A stretch of DNA of 64,000 nt from Axinella damicornis (lineage: Eukaryota > Porifera > Demospongiae > Axinellida > Axinellidae): the NCBI GenBank assembly GCA_963931865.1, contig OZ007509.1, positions 18,466,508 to 18,530,507 on the forward strand, given 5' to 3'. Shown one piece after another: positions 1 to 13,900 of this stretch (positions within the stretch are counted from its first letter, which is position 1; each line of letters starts with the position of its first letter). Position numbers and translations under genes: made by a program. The notes under the pieces were generated by a model, which had not been told where the DNA came from, searched no databases, and saw only the letters and a program-made list of their open reading frames with translations.

Positions 1-971
1 CTTGTATCGTCTGGTGGAAAATGGAGACGAAGTGATTCCGATGTGAGACTACATATGTGGGGAAGCGAAAACACCACGACAGGCTTACATGCATAAAAAA
101 AACTTCAAAAGGACTAATGAGAGATTCACAGACTACTGTACATAATTATTACACCACACATGCATACATGTAGTTGAGATATTCTGGAAGGCGCTCACTA
201 CTCAATACTATTGAGATACCGTCAGTTTATAAAATATGTTACATCTTGCAGAAACAAAAATATTTCAGTTTGAAATTGAAAACACTAAAACATTGCAATA
301 TTTATTAGCACCAAGCCCACTTTTGTGACCACGTGACACAGACAGGCCCCACCTATCACCAAAATAACTTTGCCAGAAAGGTGACCAAAATGGGATTTCT
401 TCCCGGGCAGATATGACCCAATTAGTTATACTGAAACGGAAGAGAAAGGACTTGTCTAAAATACACCCATGTGAATTACAAAAATCCGTAAGATAAAGAA
501 GAAATGGGAAGTAGATAACTTCCGTTCCAAAAAAGCACACTTTGTCGGGTCATAGCGGCTGTGAACTGGAAGATCAAGACTTGTGCATCAGTTGAAATGT
601 AAAACGTCAGTAGGTAAGCGTTTTCTTCAGCTGAACAAAATTCTTGAAAGAGTGCTTTCCATTTCCGTTACATGGACGTTTTCAAACGTGCAGCAAATAT
701 TATACAGAGGGCATTTACTCCAAGGGTGGGAGACTTCTTTTGGTGAAGATTGAGAAGAGCTACGCACCTCTGAGGTAAGCTTGTAGAAAGTCTGAACAAG
801 TCCGTGTATACGTGTTATATATCTATGACTGTTTGATTTCCCGTGAAGGTAACAACTTCAACCACTGACACACTGACCTCATCAAGCGGCTTGATGGCAG
901 TAAAGACAATTAATGTAGTGAGCTGTCATATTCCTGCAGAGCATGAAGAACTAGATGACAGTGCTAGTGAC
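1..971. other. No recognisable gene
   Basis: I see no exon with convincing splice sites and no family resemblance on either strand. The open frames here are short. The missing last three coding exons of scramblase gene A are not visible here, so they probably lie to the left of the window. Confidence 0.4.
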
Positions 972-1584
972 TTAACCCTTTAAGCCCCATTGACGTCTAT
1001 AGGCGTCATTTAGACCCTATGCACTTGTAGGGCTTCTCGTCAGTCCAAAAAAAGACCAAAAAGGCTTCAGAGGGCCTAGGGACGACTTTGAGGGCCAAAC
1101 TCAAAAATTTGGTCAGATTTCGGCGCGCCTCCCCAACTAAACGTACAAGCGGGGGGGGGGGTATCGAAAGGGGGGGCACAGCCCCCCCTTCGCCTATTTT
1201 TGGGTGTTTTTGATTTTAATGAGATTCATTGACCCGAGAATTTTTGATTCTAATGATATTCATAGACCCCACCCAGGGCCTCAAGAAAACCTGCAAATTG
1301 GTGGTGTAAGGTGTGCCATCAGTCAGATCTGGCCCAAGTTTAGGGAAATGCTGGGCGAAAATCCGGCTGACATCCACCTTTGACCTCCGATTGCTGGGCT
1401 TGTGGGGGGTCATGAATATCATTAACGGTATTGCCAGAGGGGTCTCTCCATGTGTGCGGGCCCCACCAAGTTTGGCCGCTGAGGAGCGAATGCTGTGGGA
1501 GAGGAGTACCTACGAAAGTGGTGTGCGCTGAATGCATGAAAATGTGTTGTCTTGGTGGGAAGAATTCGGTGGTTAAAGGGTTAA
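972..1584. mobile_element. piggyBac-like MITE (TTAA-flanked)
   Basis: The element is bounded on both sides by TTAA (972-975 and 1581-1584) followed by inverted CCCTTTAA termini. TTAA target duplication with CCC-starting ends is typical of piggyBac-type elements. A palindromic GACGTCTATAGGCGTC sits near the left end. No transposase frame is present. A second TTAA/CCCTTT element lies at 27837-28270. It belongs to the sequence beyond the last visible exon of scramblase gene A. Confidence 0.6.
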
Positions 1585-1933
1585 GCAATGTAAATGTGCT
1601 GGGAGGGCTCTGATGCACACGTGCTTGCTACTACATAAGCAAAGGTGGGCGGGTTGAATGCGGAAACACTTGAAAGAGTGCCCATGCACCCTCCTGTTTG
1701 GTGAGCACGCAAGGTGTACTGCCCATGGAAGCTCTTTCACATGACGTTACTCCCCACTCTACATACGTGCAGTGATTCCTCTCCCCCCAAGGAGACAGAG
1801 CACGTTTCTGCACATTACAGCACCAGCATGAGGAAGGCCAGTACTGCTATAGACCCTCTCACACACAGTTTAGTCAGGTCTTCCTACACCCATTTCACCA
1901 AATTTGATTGCAGTAGTACAGTACCATCCATAC

Positions 1934-4900
1934 CTCAAACTCCACTTCGCACCACTTGCAGGTGCAGCATGGTCCCTTGATCCGCAGCACAGCGTCACCG
2001 TCGGCGTTCTTGACGGTGAACCACGGGTAGATGCAGGTAAAGTCCTGGTCGACGTACCCAACAACGGTGCCGGGGGGAGACTGCACCTCAATGTGCTGCA
2101 ACCAGCACCAACAGCAGCAGTCCTGATGGCAGCGCAATGGACGCTCAAGGTGGATCACCTGGGACGGAGAACAGAGCAGGATGGGTAGGGAGGGAGGGAG
2201 ATTTGATCTGATGACTGTCCTAGAGCTGGGCCAATGTGTGAATCTGCACTACTACAGTACAGCTGAAATTTGCTACACGGTGCTTCTCTGTGATCATCGC
2301 ACTGAACTTGTATATACCTCACAAACAAGAGTCGTACAAAGAGGTTTTGCTCTCTGTCCTATTATCGAACAAAACCACACCTCCATTCAATATTGTTTAC
2401 CACAGGACAAAATGATGTCAAAAGCACAGTCAGTGACGCCCAATGAACGTTGCTGCAACAGTGCACTACGTACATGCAAGTGCTCTACTGGGCACTTCTT
2501 GTTATTATTATAGCCTCGTTCCCAGGCCATAGGAAAACGGCCTGGGAAATTATGCGAGTTCAAACTGTTACTTCCACTGCCAGAAAGTTAGCAGCACCAA
2601 TCAGATTTGAGAACGTTGTCACATGATGATAGTATAGCCAATTGCATCATGCGTTGAAACATTTGCAGTCATGCCCATTCATCACAATAGTCGATTGTAG
2701 GTGTGTATGCACAATGAGTTTTGTCTGTTCAACTTCCACTTGCTTTCCATGGCCAAATCTGCGGCAAGAGTTGCTCCCACGAGCAGGAATGAGGTTTTAC
2801 ATTACAGCTAACCCCTACCAGGAGTGCAAGGTCATGTGACAACAATTGCCTGATACCATAACAATGTGTCACATACCTCCCTCTGGGTGCTGTCAGTGAT
2901 GGTCATGTGGAAGGGGCGGAGCTCTTCCAAGCACTGCCGAACACAGCAGCCGGAGACTGGGAACAAAGGTGAGAACAGCCACGTTACGCAAGGACCAAGC
3001 ATAGTGAAGTTCTGTTCATGTGCACCAGGAAGTCGCACGTGACCTTTGACCTCTACTGAACCAGAGGAAAGGCATCAAAGATGCTTCAACAGGCACTTTG
3101 GCAAATGAATAAGCATGTTCCTACACTGAAAAGAGGCATTTTGGGTGAGAACAGTCCAGTCCAGTCCACCGATTGTACCTACCCTATGCATGCGCACATG
3201 TACAGCGCATAAATGCTTTCATGGTGTCATACACTGCGCGCTGTACATGCAGATATAACTCTGTACAATACGTACACACAATCATACTGGACACACCCGA
3301 GGTGACCCGAAAGGCTGAATTAAACTAGTCAGTCGAGCATTAAAGATTGGCCAGTCATTTATGTCTTCAACCTCTTACCTTGAGATCTGCTCAGACTACC
3401 CATCATGTGCACATACCTTCACGGGCAAAGTAGACATCTTGTCCCAGGGTGTTGCGGACACGGTACTTGTTCTGAGTCTCCCAGCCAGTGACAACTGCGG
3501 GTGAGAGGAGATCGTAATAACATGCAGACAACAGCTGCATGATATTCACTACAGAATGCTCTCAATAACATCCAGACAACAACTACATGATATTACATCC
3601 ACCACAATCCTGCAGTTCCCCGTGCAGAAATCTACAAGCTCTGGCCCCCCATGTGGCATTCACATTAGCAAGGGACACGACAGCTCTCCCATCAGCAGTC
3701 TCGCCCCTCACTGCATCAGCATGGGTTTGGCATAGCTCACTACTGTACATCACTCATCTCTGACTAAGAGCATAATGAAGTTTAATGTAGTTAAACGTAG
3801 TTAACGGCGGGAGCCGGGCAGGGCGCGCGCGCGCCTGTGAGGGCGGCCCTGTGCGGGCCGCTCATCGCGCGGCTACTTATATGCTGGGCATGCGCAGACC
3901 AGTCTCAAGCAGTGTCATGCAGCAGCTAGAGCGAATCGACAGCTGTCGACCCAGCACGCTTCTTTATCATTAGTCAAAGTTTTGCCAGAACCGTGTGAAC
4001 GACTATCCACTGAGGTGCAATGAGCCTTCCAGGAGACAACCCGCCACCCTTCACGCCTGAGCAACTTGCCTGGCTGCAGGGCACCTTCGGCACGACTCTG
4101 CCATCGTCAACCGGCACGAGCACCGGGCCGACGCCCTCGGCGGCCAGCGTCTCAGCGCCCATCGGCCCCACCATCACTCCAGCCACCGATTCGGGTGAGT
4201 GCCAATGGGTAGAAATACCCCGAGTCAGTGACCCAGCTAACTGCTACATGTAGCTCTGCATATCTACCTGGCATTGGGTCACGTGTTGCCTGTTAATTAT
4301 TTTAGTCTATTATAGGAGGCTCACATGGGCCATAGTGGCATACGCAGGCAGTTCACACTATAGCGCCATACCTGCCAGTGGCCGGTCATAAGGCCAAGTA
4401 GACACAAGGCCATTCACGGGCATGGCACGCCTGCCAGAGTCCCAGCAAGAGGTGTACGCCTACACCACACTGCAGTACGACTCACCGGCAGCTCCCTAGC
4501 TTTAGTCAGACATAGTAGGTACCCACACTGTACCAATAGAGCACACCGGCCAGCAGCCCAACCGTGCTGGCAATACCCACCCAACCAGACGGGTACCCCG
4601 TGCACAAACACAGCATGGTCGCCAGAGGCCCGGCCTGTGGTGTACGCCTACACCACACCGCGCCTAGGCACACCCTCATTGCACCTGCATGGCACGCCTG
4701 CCAGCATCCCAGCCGAGGTAGTGGTACCCGCCCAGTTAGGCATGAGTTCGCCTACGTGGCACCCAAGCAGGCAACGTACGCCTACCCCGGGCCAGAGCGC
4801 GGCAGGCCCGCCGGTGGTCAATCACCAGAGGTTCACTCAATCAGAGGCCAGTCAGGGTACGCCTATCCTGCATAAGCACCGTCCATAACTGTCAAGAACT

Positions 4901-7900
4901 AGGTTTAGGGTCTGCCCACAGTCGAGGTCCAACCCCGGTTACCTCCAATCCCCCCCCCCCCCCCCCCCGACAGGCCCAACACCTACAATGCTGGGGACTC
5001 CCCCAAATCCCGCCACTCTGAGCTCAATCCCTACATTTACCCCTGACCCGAGGGCGGCAACAGGCCTTGAGTTGCTTGCCGCAGCTGCCTCCGCCACACC
5101 GGGGCTCACTCTCATGCAACCGAAACTAACAGCCACAATCACCACACCGGGCCCTTTCAACCCAGCGGCCTCACTATCCACCAAAGTGGTGAAAAAGTTA
5201 TTGGACCTGGAGTTTGTGGAAATGGCTGAGGTTACAATTGAGGATGACATCCCCCACACCCCGGGGCGTCCTCCAGTGCCAGCCCGTCTCCCCATCACTG
5301 ATATCTCCCAGTGGATCGAGAGGTTCTCACTGATGGCAGCGGTGCTCTGCACCCGTTTCCCAGAGAAGGCCCCAGAACTATTCGCCTATCAAGCCATGAT
5401 AGTGAGGGCAGAGAGAAACTATGAAGGGAAACGGTGGGTAGCATATGACAGGCAATTTCGGCGGGAGGCATTAGCGAGGAAAGACCTCAACTGGTCGGTG
5501 TCGGACCCTCGCCTCTACAATGAAGCATTCACGGGTAGGGCCAAGGCCATCGCGAGGTGTTCCTACTGCCTCCAGGATGATCATGTCGCCACCCTTTGCC
5601 CCAGGAACCCCAACCGTCCATTATTTGGCTGGTATCCAGACACCTCCGCTTGGCCAATGCAGATGGCCATGTCGTCTCAGCCACCCTCTCTACACAGCAG
5701 ACCCACTAACCCCAATGAGATCTGTCGGCGGTTTAATGAGGGCCGGTGCAAACAGCTATACTGCCGGTATCGCCATGCCTGCAACAGCTGCCAGGGCCCA
5801 CACGGCGTCCTGGACTGCCCACAGAGGCTGGCCTACCAGTCAGCAGGCCGGAGCCGCTCACCCTTCAGGCAAGGGCCCAGAGGCCCATCTAAGATGCCAG
5901 GCCCCCGGTTCTAACTTTCTCTCTTCACACCATGTAGTAGAACAGTGTAGCTGGTTCGTATTGTCAGGATAGTGGTGTTGTGTCAACAATGTTTTTGCCA
6001 TAATTATTGTAGGCTGGGATTGGGGCAATCGAGGCTCCCATTCAGTTAAATAGGGTGGAGTATGCACGTTGCTACAGGGTAGGTTTATGGCTAATAATAA
6101 TTAGTTCCACCTTCGGGTGTGATGGCCCACCAGGGCCCCCATAAAGTTTCATTCAGTTTCCTTCAACCTGAACAAATCTGCCTTGCAGGTTGGTCCCTCC
6201 TATACCAGCACACAGCAGACCTGCTCTGTCTCAACTTCTGTAGACCCGCCCAACTACATCAAGCACAGGAGCTTATGGGCGTCTCCACTCCCCTGGTCCT
6301 GGAAGCGTGGCGTCAAGCACTGTCGTCCCACCCCGACCAGGCCTTTGCACGTTATATCTGCGAGGGCCTACGCTCAGGCTTTAGGATTGGGTTTGACTAT
6401 GGGTCTCCCCTGAAGCCAGCAACAGCCAACATGCAGTCGGCACTGCTACACCCCGGGGTCATCTCCGAGTACCTCCAAAAGGAGCTCACCCTGGGTCGTA
6501 TGCTAGGCCCGTTCGGCAACAGGGAAGCACTGCCACATCTCCATATTAACAGGTTCGGGGTGATCCCGAAAGGCCACAACACAGGGAAGTGGAGGCTGAT
6601 CACTGATCTATCTTACCCCCATGGCCACAGTGTCAACGACGGCATCGAACCCTCCCTCTGTTCTCTGTCTTACACCACAATCGATGAAGTAGCCAGTCAC
6701 GTGTCTCGCTTGGGCACAGGGGCTCTCCTGGCCAAAGTGGACATTGAATCAGCCTACCGCCTGATCCCCGTACACCCACAGGATAGACCCCTCCAGGCGA
6801 TGCAGTGGGAAGGCAAAGTATATATTGACCCGATGCTCCCATTTGGCCTCCGATCCGCCCCGAAGATTTTTAACGCAGTTGCAGATGCCCTAAATTGGTG
6901 CCTGCAACAATCAGGGATCCCATGCATCCTCCATTACCTGGATGATTTCATTATCATCGCATCCCCGGACTCACCGGATTGTGCAGCGTTTTTAGCCATC
7001 CTGGAGAAGGTATGCCGAGTCTTGGGCATCCCACTCGCTGCCCACAAACGGGTTGGCCCCACGACATTGTTGGTATTCCTGGGCATTGAGATTGACACAA
7101 TAACTGGGGAACTCCGCCTCCCGGCCGATAAACTTGAACGCCTGAAGACCCTCCTACACGAATGGGGAAACCGCAAGTCCTGCTCCCGCAAGGAGCTGGA
7201 ATCGTTGGTCGGCCTTCTCAACCACGCCTGCAAGGTCGTGCGGTCAGGCCGGTCGTTCTTGAGACGCATGTTAGATCTGCTGCATGCGGTGCACCGCCCC
7301 CCTAACTCCACAATCCCCATCCGACTAAACAAGGGGTTCCGCTCCGACCTCGCCTGGTGGAACACCTTTGTTGGTGGATGGAACGGAATCTCTTTCCTCC
7401 CGCCCCCATCCCACCTCCCTAGCACCGCAATTACCACTGATGCGTCCGGGTCATGGGGATGCGGGGCCTGGCACAACAAATCGTGGTTCCAGGTGCAATG
7501 GGGCCCATCTGCTCAGGCTCTTTCGATAGCAGCGAAGGAACTGATTCCGATCATCTTGGCCTGTGCTGCGTGGGGCAGTACTTGGCATGGCCAACGGGTC
7601 CTCTGCCATTGTGACAACCAAGTAGTTGTAGCTTGTCTGCGCTCTCGGACGAGTAAGGACACAGGCGTCATGCATCTCCTTCGATGCCTAGTATTCGTAG
7701 AGGCTCACCATCATTGTCACCTCCACCCTATGTACATTGATACCAGGTCTAATCATCTTGCAGACGACTTGTCACGTGACAATCTCTTCTCCTTTTTCCA
7801 CAAGGTTCCCGGAGCCGACGTCCTTGCCACCCCAGTTTCACAGCCACTGCTGGACCTCCTACAGGATCCGCAGGCCGATTGGACCTCAATGCACTGGCTC

Positions 7901-10900
7901 CATCGGTTCAGCGCTATTTTCAAAGTGGTCTAGCCCCATCAACGCAGGCAACATACAAAGCAGCTACGAAACGCTTCTATTTATTCTGCGTCGCATACAA
8001 CGTGTTTAACCCCTTCCCCCTTACTGAACAGCTCCTCTGTAGCTTTGCCGCATTCCTGGCTGACCAGCAACTCGCACCTCAAACAGTGAAGTCCTACCTC
8101 TCCGCACTTCGCAATACACAGATCTCCTTGGGCCTGCCCGACCCAAGAGACCAATCCTCAATGCCGGTGCTCCGAAGGGTACAAGCGGGGATCAGCAGGC
8201 TAAGAATGATTAAGGGTTCCCCGCCCCGCCTCAGGCTTCCCATCACGGCACACCTGCTAGCCAAGATGCAGTGTTTCCTAGCAACATCCTCCAACCCCGA
8301 CAAGATTGTCGTCTGGGCCATTGCAGCAACAGCCTTTTTTGGTTTCTTTCGCCTCGGGGAGCTACTGCCTACTTCACATGCTGCTTTTAACCCAGCCACA
8401 GGGCTCTCCTGGGGGGATGTAGCAGTGGATAACCAGTTGGCCCCGCGCATGGTACAGATACATCTCAAAAAATCAAAGTGTGACCAGTTTGGCGCTGGGT
8501 CAGACATTGTATTGGGCTTAACAGGTATGCAGCTTTGCCCAGTGACGGCCATCCTGCATTACATCCAGTCCAGGGGCGGCCAGGCGGGACCCTTCTTTCT
8601 CAAGGCTAACAAGGAGACGGCTTCCAAGCCCTGGTTTGTTGCACAAATACGGGTTGTTCTTACCAACATTGGCCTCCCGCAGCACCAGTATGCCGGTCAT
8701 AGTTTCCGGAGTGGGGCAGCCACGACAGCGGCAGCAGTGGGGATTCCCGACTCCACGATCCAAACGTTGGGTCGTTGGCAGAGTGCAGCTTTTTTGCTGT
8801 ACATTCGTACCCCCAAGGAGCGCTTAGCAGCCCTATCCGCGTCTTTGGCTCAATCAACCGTGCCACAGGGGCAGGTAGTCTTGCAGGGCTCCCAACCTGG
8901 ACAAACAAACTAATTCTGGTGGCTTCAAACTCTGTAGGGTCAGCCGTATATAATAACATTGTTCTAGTGTGCAGTTTTTTCGTGTCTAATACTCGTTTTT
9001 GTGTTACCTGTCTTTGTATTTCACAGCCCAGTGCGATATTGATTCAATTGCAGGTTGCCAATCCGCACAGAACATATTCACAATGGCATGAGGAAAAGGT
9101 TATTCTTATAGTCAGTTAGGGGTATGTAGGAGACCCACCCCTTTCAAGGTAACCATTTGCTTTATCATTTGCATGCAGGTACCAGTATGCCTACACCCCT
9201 AATCTATCTGTTTTGGGGGGTTGAGCGTCCCGCCTTAGGCGGTCGCTCCCCTTGGGCTGGAATTCGGACCCCTTACCTAACACCAGACAGGGGCCCTCAT
9301 ATCTGGTTTCCCCCAAAACAAAAGGAAACCCTGCAGTCACGTGATGCGCTGCCTCATGCGACAAGCTCGGCCCCATGTACTCACGTGATGGATGGCCTGA
9401 GGCGTGGGCACCCACGGGACTGTCAGTCTCCAGCCTGGCTCCTGCCAAAGTTAGTGTTAGGTTTAAGGAGTGGTGGTCTGTCACCATACCGAGTCAGATC
9501 AATTACGTTGCAACCAGAGTTAAATGAAGTTTAATGTAGTTAAACGTAGTTAACGGCGGGAGCCGGGCAGGGCGCGCGCGCGCCTGTGAGGGCGGCCCTG
9601 TGCGGGCCGCTCATCGCGCGGCTACTTATATGCTGGGCATGCGCAGACCAGTCTCAAGCAGTGTCATGCAGCAGCTAGAGCGAATCGACAGCTGTCGACC
9701 CAGCACGCTTCTTTATCCCTCCATCCTCCCCGTTCTTCCTCCTGGTTGTATTGTTACTTCATGCCGTTCGGCTTCTTGTGCCATCCTACAAGCTCACAGA
9801 GCCACTTGCGGCTGTCAGGCCGCACTATGGTCCATTCCAGATTTAGTGGGGGTGCGTGATAGCTGTAGGTCATGGTCAGTCAAGGCCACCTTATTCTTGT
9901 GTTAGATATCCTCCATCCTTAGGATGTGATGTCCGGGCTGGAATTCGGACCCCTTACCTAACACCAGACAGGGGCCCTCATATCTGGTTTCCCCCAAAAC
10001 AAAAGGAAACCCTGCAGTCACGTGATGCGCTGCCTCATGCGACAAGCTCGGCCCCATGTACTCACGTGATGGATGGCCTGAGGCGTGGGCACCCACGGGA
10101 CTGTCAGTCTCCAGCCTGGCTCCTGCCAAAGTTAGTGTTAGGTTTAAGGAGTGGTGGTCTGTCACCATACCGAGTCAGATCAATTACGTTGCAACCAGAG
10201 TTAACCACAAATACAAGGGTTTATAAAATAGCAACTGCCACATGGTTAGTGTTTACACAGCCTACATGTGGGCTTGAACCAGTAAGTACCTGTTAAACAT
10301 ATTCACCACTGATTACTGCCGCTGTGCTGCTGAGATGGCACAGGCAGCTGAGAGTGTATTGGAGTACAGAGGTTTTCAGGTTACCTGTCAAACTGAAAAG
10401 TGCCAATGTAGAGTCCACTAACTAGCAGAATATAGGGCATTGTGGGGCGAGCCTGAGCGAGTGCAGGCATCAGAACATGACTCACCTGCGGAAGTGTGTA
10501 TTTACAGAAGTATATTGTACAGACAGACACAGCTCACGTTCTATATACTCATCCATGTGGGGCTCGCTCGGCTCACCCCAATTAGATTGCAGTGCTGAGC
10601 TGCAGGTGTGACAAATCCAATTAGTAGTTAGTTAAGGTAAGTGGACTCGACACACTTCATTTTGACAAGCAACCTGAAACCTCCGAGGGAGTGGAGGGCA
10701 TTCAAAGCATGATTTGGAGACTTTCCTGGCACATTATGATGAAGCTGTGGGATTGTTATCTCCAGTCTGAACTCGTCTCCATACATAGTTTAGTATGTCC
10801 TGGTTTCCAAAGAGTGCTGCACCGCACGATAACATTTTTTCAGATGACAGTGCACTGAAAAGCGAAGAAAGAGAATTGATCTGCTGCCTTGCAGATGACT

Positions 10901-13900
10901 ACTGCACTCCCTTTGAAATCATGAAATCCACGCCAGCTGCACTGAGACAGTTGTGCAGAATTCCAAGTGCAATGGTTACAATTAACACATTCGCAAAGTG
11001 GCAGAGTTTGGGTTGACCATTGCCTTCAGTGATCATCAGTCAGATTATGTTGAGATGAGGTCTTGGTCATAAAACACTCCAAATCAGGCCTCCTTCCTCA
11101 CAATTGTACACTTACTAGAGGAGGGGGCAGTGCTACTATATACAGTGTTGACACAGCCTATATATGCAAACGTGTGTTCTTGAAAATGCTTCCTGTTAAA
11201 CATATTCACCACTGTTCATACTGCCAATGTCATACTGCCCAGATCGTGGTAGTGGAAACCATACTTATGGCAGTTGCACTAGTATTGTTATGAACCCTTG
11301 GTCAAACATTAATGCAAGATTGAGGTCAATCAAGTTCGAAGGTCACTAGTCTAGTCCCATGCACAAGCACTGGGTATGGCATTGTCCGTGGAAGTACACA
11401 CATTCCCATCCCAGGCCAGGGACATCTTTAGTTTCCACAGTTTGTACAAACAACAAATACGTAGCTACAAGGTCAACACATGAGAACACAAGAAAACTAC
11501 AAGGGAAATCACTTGTGAATGCCATTAAGTGCACACATTCATGTTATCATGATATCAACCATGATCCTATTCGCAACTACAATACATTGCACCCACACTA
11601 CAGACACCTAGACAGACATCCTATAGCCTCGTTACCAGACCTTCTACACCTCCAGTATTTGGTCACTTGTATCTCATTCATCTCCATGATCTCCATTCAT
11701 CTCATTCATAAGTTGAAAATGAATAAAATTTGTAGGAGAATATGGCATCTTGTGCCACACACTCATTCCAATTACTGTCATTCATGAATTTTGTTGTTTG
11801 GCTTGCAAGCCATCACAAACTTAGTATGCAGTCATTGTAATTTCTTTATGTTCTAAAAATACGTATAGTTTATTCTGTTGCAAACTTGCAATTGTAGGAC
11901 CTTTTGCTGGGTATAATAGGAGGTATGGCTATCAATCTGTAAGACATAATATTCGGCTCAAGATGTTGCCACCTCTTTTTTGATTGAAGAGTTAGTTTGT
12001 GTACCTGGGTTCCAGAGGACGGAGGACATGACGTCATGTCTTGACGAAATCACGTGATTAGATATCATTCCTAGCATTCTTAAACGCATATAAAATGTGT
12101 ACTCGGACAGGGCATTCGATCTGTAAAAGTTCTACTGAGTATCAGTGTGCTGCGACTGCAAAATCTTCAAAATGGCTGAGGGCGCCCCAACTAAATCGAC
12201 TTCGCAGTGCAAGTGTACAGCCTATACTTACGAGCTCACTGATTCACAATTAAAAGTGCATCACATGATCGTGTCCTCCCTCCTCTGCCTGGGTTCCATC
12301 CTCGGGAACTAGATACACTTTTGTACCAGGCATGTGCCCACAATATTGTTTGTATGTATGCATGCACCTTGGTTCAATAATAGTCACAGAAATACGCAAA
12401 TGCATCCTGCATGTCTGCTCGGTGTACTGCACTATTATGACCTCAATAGCGTGAACAAGTTGGTGAGCCTTTGGATGCCCACCACAGAAGCAGGTCTGAT
12501 TGCTATGGCAACACATGATTACTTAAGGTAGGAAGCACGGCATCGGCGAATCGCGCAATTTTGCTCATGAATAATTAATGAGATGACGTCACTTGCATAC
12601 GGTTATTTAGAGTTATTCATCTGTTTACGTTTTCCCATGGCGGCAACCGGAATAAACAAGGGGGGCTTCTCTCTTTGATGCGGCTAGCGGCCCTTTCGAG
12701 TTTCAAATCGGTACTCTGATGTGGCCGTGCGGTACTTTGAAGATTTGTTTGAACACTCTTTTTTTTTTTTTTTTTTTTTTAAGTAAGAAGCTGGAGTTTG
12801 GCCTAACTCTGTAGATCCTAGCCCTATGAATATCATTAACCCTGATCCGGGTTAGGGTGATCCCACTAACCTTGGTGTGCCTATGAATCTCATTAAAACC
12901 CAGTGGGCATGGGATAGAACCCAGTCTTTCTGTCTGCTCATGAATAATAATGAGTTGGGATTAGATAGCTCCATGCTGTGCTCGTGAGCGTGTTGGACTT
13001 TAGTCAGCTGTCCGATGGGAGGGTTGGCTTATGTTGATGCTCATGAATATCATTAGTGACCACCTGTCAGATCTTTGGTGGTGTAGCATGGGGTTGAAAG
13101 CATTGTGTGTTGTGTGATGCATTATTCGTAAATTCACCCTGAGACTCCACTCTCTCCTAACCCTGACAACCAGGGATCATGAATATCATTAGCCCTAAAT
13201 TGGGACTCATGACTGGTATTGTTGTCCAAATTGACGTCAATGAATCTCATTAAAGCCTTCAGCTTTGGCTGAGATTCAGCTTGTCTGTCAGCTTCATGAA
13301 TAAGTAATGAGCCATTTTCAGGTAGCCGTGTGTAGCAATCATCGTGAGCAAGATTGCCTTTAGTTTGCTGTTTGGAGGGAAGTTTGGCTTGTGTTGACTC
13401 TCATGAATATCATTAGTGACGTGCTTTCAGTTCCCATGTAGTGTGGTTTGGGTTGAAGTGAAGGCTAGTAAGCTGGAATATTCATGAGTTTTAGTTAGGG
13501 GTTTGGGTTAAGGTAGGAAGCACGGCATCGGCGAAATCGCGCAATTTTGCTCATGAATAATTAATGAGATGACGTCACTTGCATACGGTTATTTAGAGTT
13601 ATTCATCTGTTTACGTTTTCCCATGGCGGCAACCGGAATAAACAAGGGGGGCTTCTCTCTTTGATGCGGCTAGCGGCCCTTTCGAGTTTCAAATCGGTAC
13701 TCTGATGTGGCCGTGCGGTACTTTGAAGATTTGTTTGAACACTCTTTTTTTTTTTTCTTTTTTTTTTTAAGTAAGAAGCTATTCTAGCTGATTGAATGTG
13801 GCGATGGGCTATCTGTGTGTGAATAGCTAGGTGGAGTGAGCAGGAATGTTTGTGGGTCTGCTGAAGTGGCCGAAGAACAGCCTGGAAAGTGAACAGCCTC

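Larger units (their letters stand above)
3774..10204 (+). mobile_element. Ngaro/PAT-type tyrosine-recombinase (DIRS-order) retrotransposon, apparently intact
   Basis: The 6431-bp element encodes gag, then reverse transcriptase-RNase H, then a tyrosine recombinase. Its ends form split direct repeats: A1 at 3774-3968, then B1 (9254-9523), A2 (9523-9717) and B2 (9935-10204). A1 equals A2 and B1 equals B2 base for base as I read them. B1 and A2 overlap by AA. This A..B-A..B layout without a DNA methyltransferase frame defines Ngaro/PAT elements; classical DIRS elements have inverted ends and a methyltransferase. Such elements integrate as a circle through the recombinase and leave no target duplication, and none is visible. 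All reading frames are open, which implies a recent insertion. It sits antisense inside an intron of scramblase gene A. Confidence 0.92.
10205..12522. other. Intron sequence with small repeats
   Basis: This is scramblase A intron. It contains a short MITE-like pair at 10440-10583 (inverted GTGGGGC..GCTC ends, also at 34701-35321). It also has an imperfect direct repeat of about 75 bp (10249-10320 against 11149-11230, both ending in TTAAACATATTCACCACTG) and one promoter-like site near 12.1 kb. The 73-codon open frame at 10795-11016 resembles nothing I know. Confidence 0.4.

Noticed and set aside
6397..7675. Minus-strand frames opposite the retroelement polymerase
   Set aside because: They are shadows of a plus-strand protein with complete RT and RNase H motifs.
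12523..13780. LTR retrotransposon from the two 270-bp direct repeats
   Set aside because: No TG..CA ends, no primer-binding site or polypurine tract seen, and only about 700 bp between them, made of diverged tandem units.
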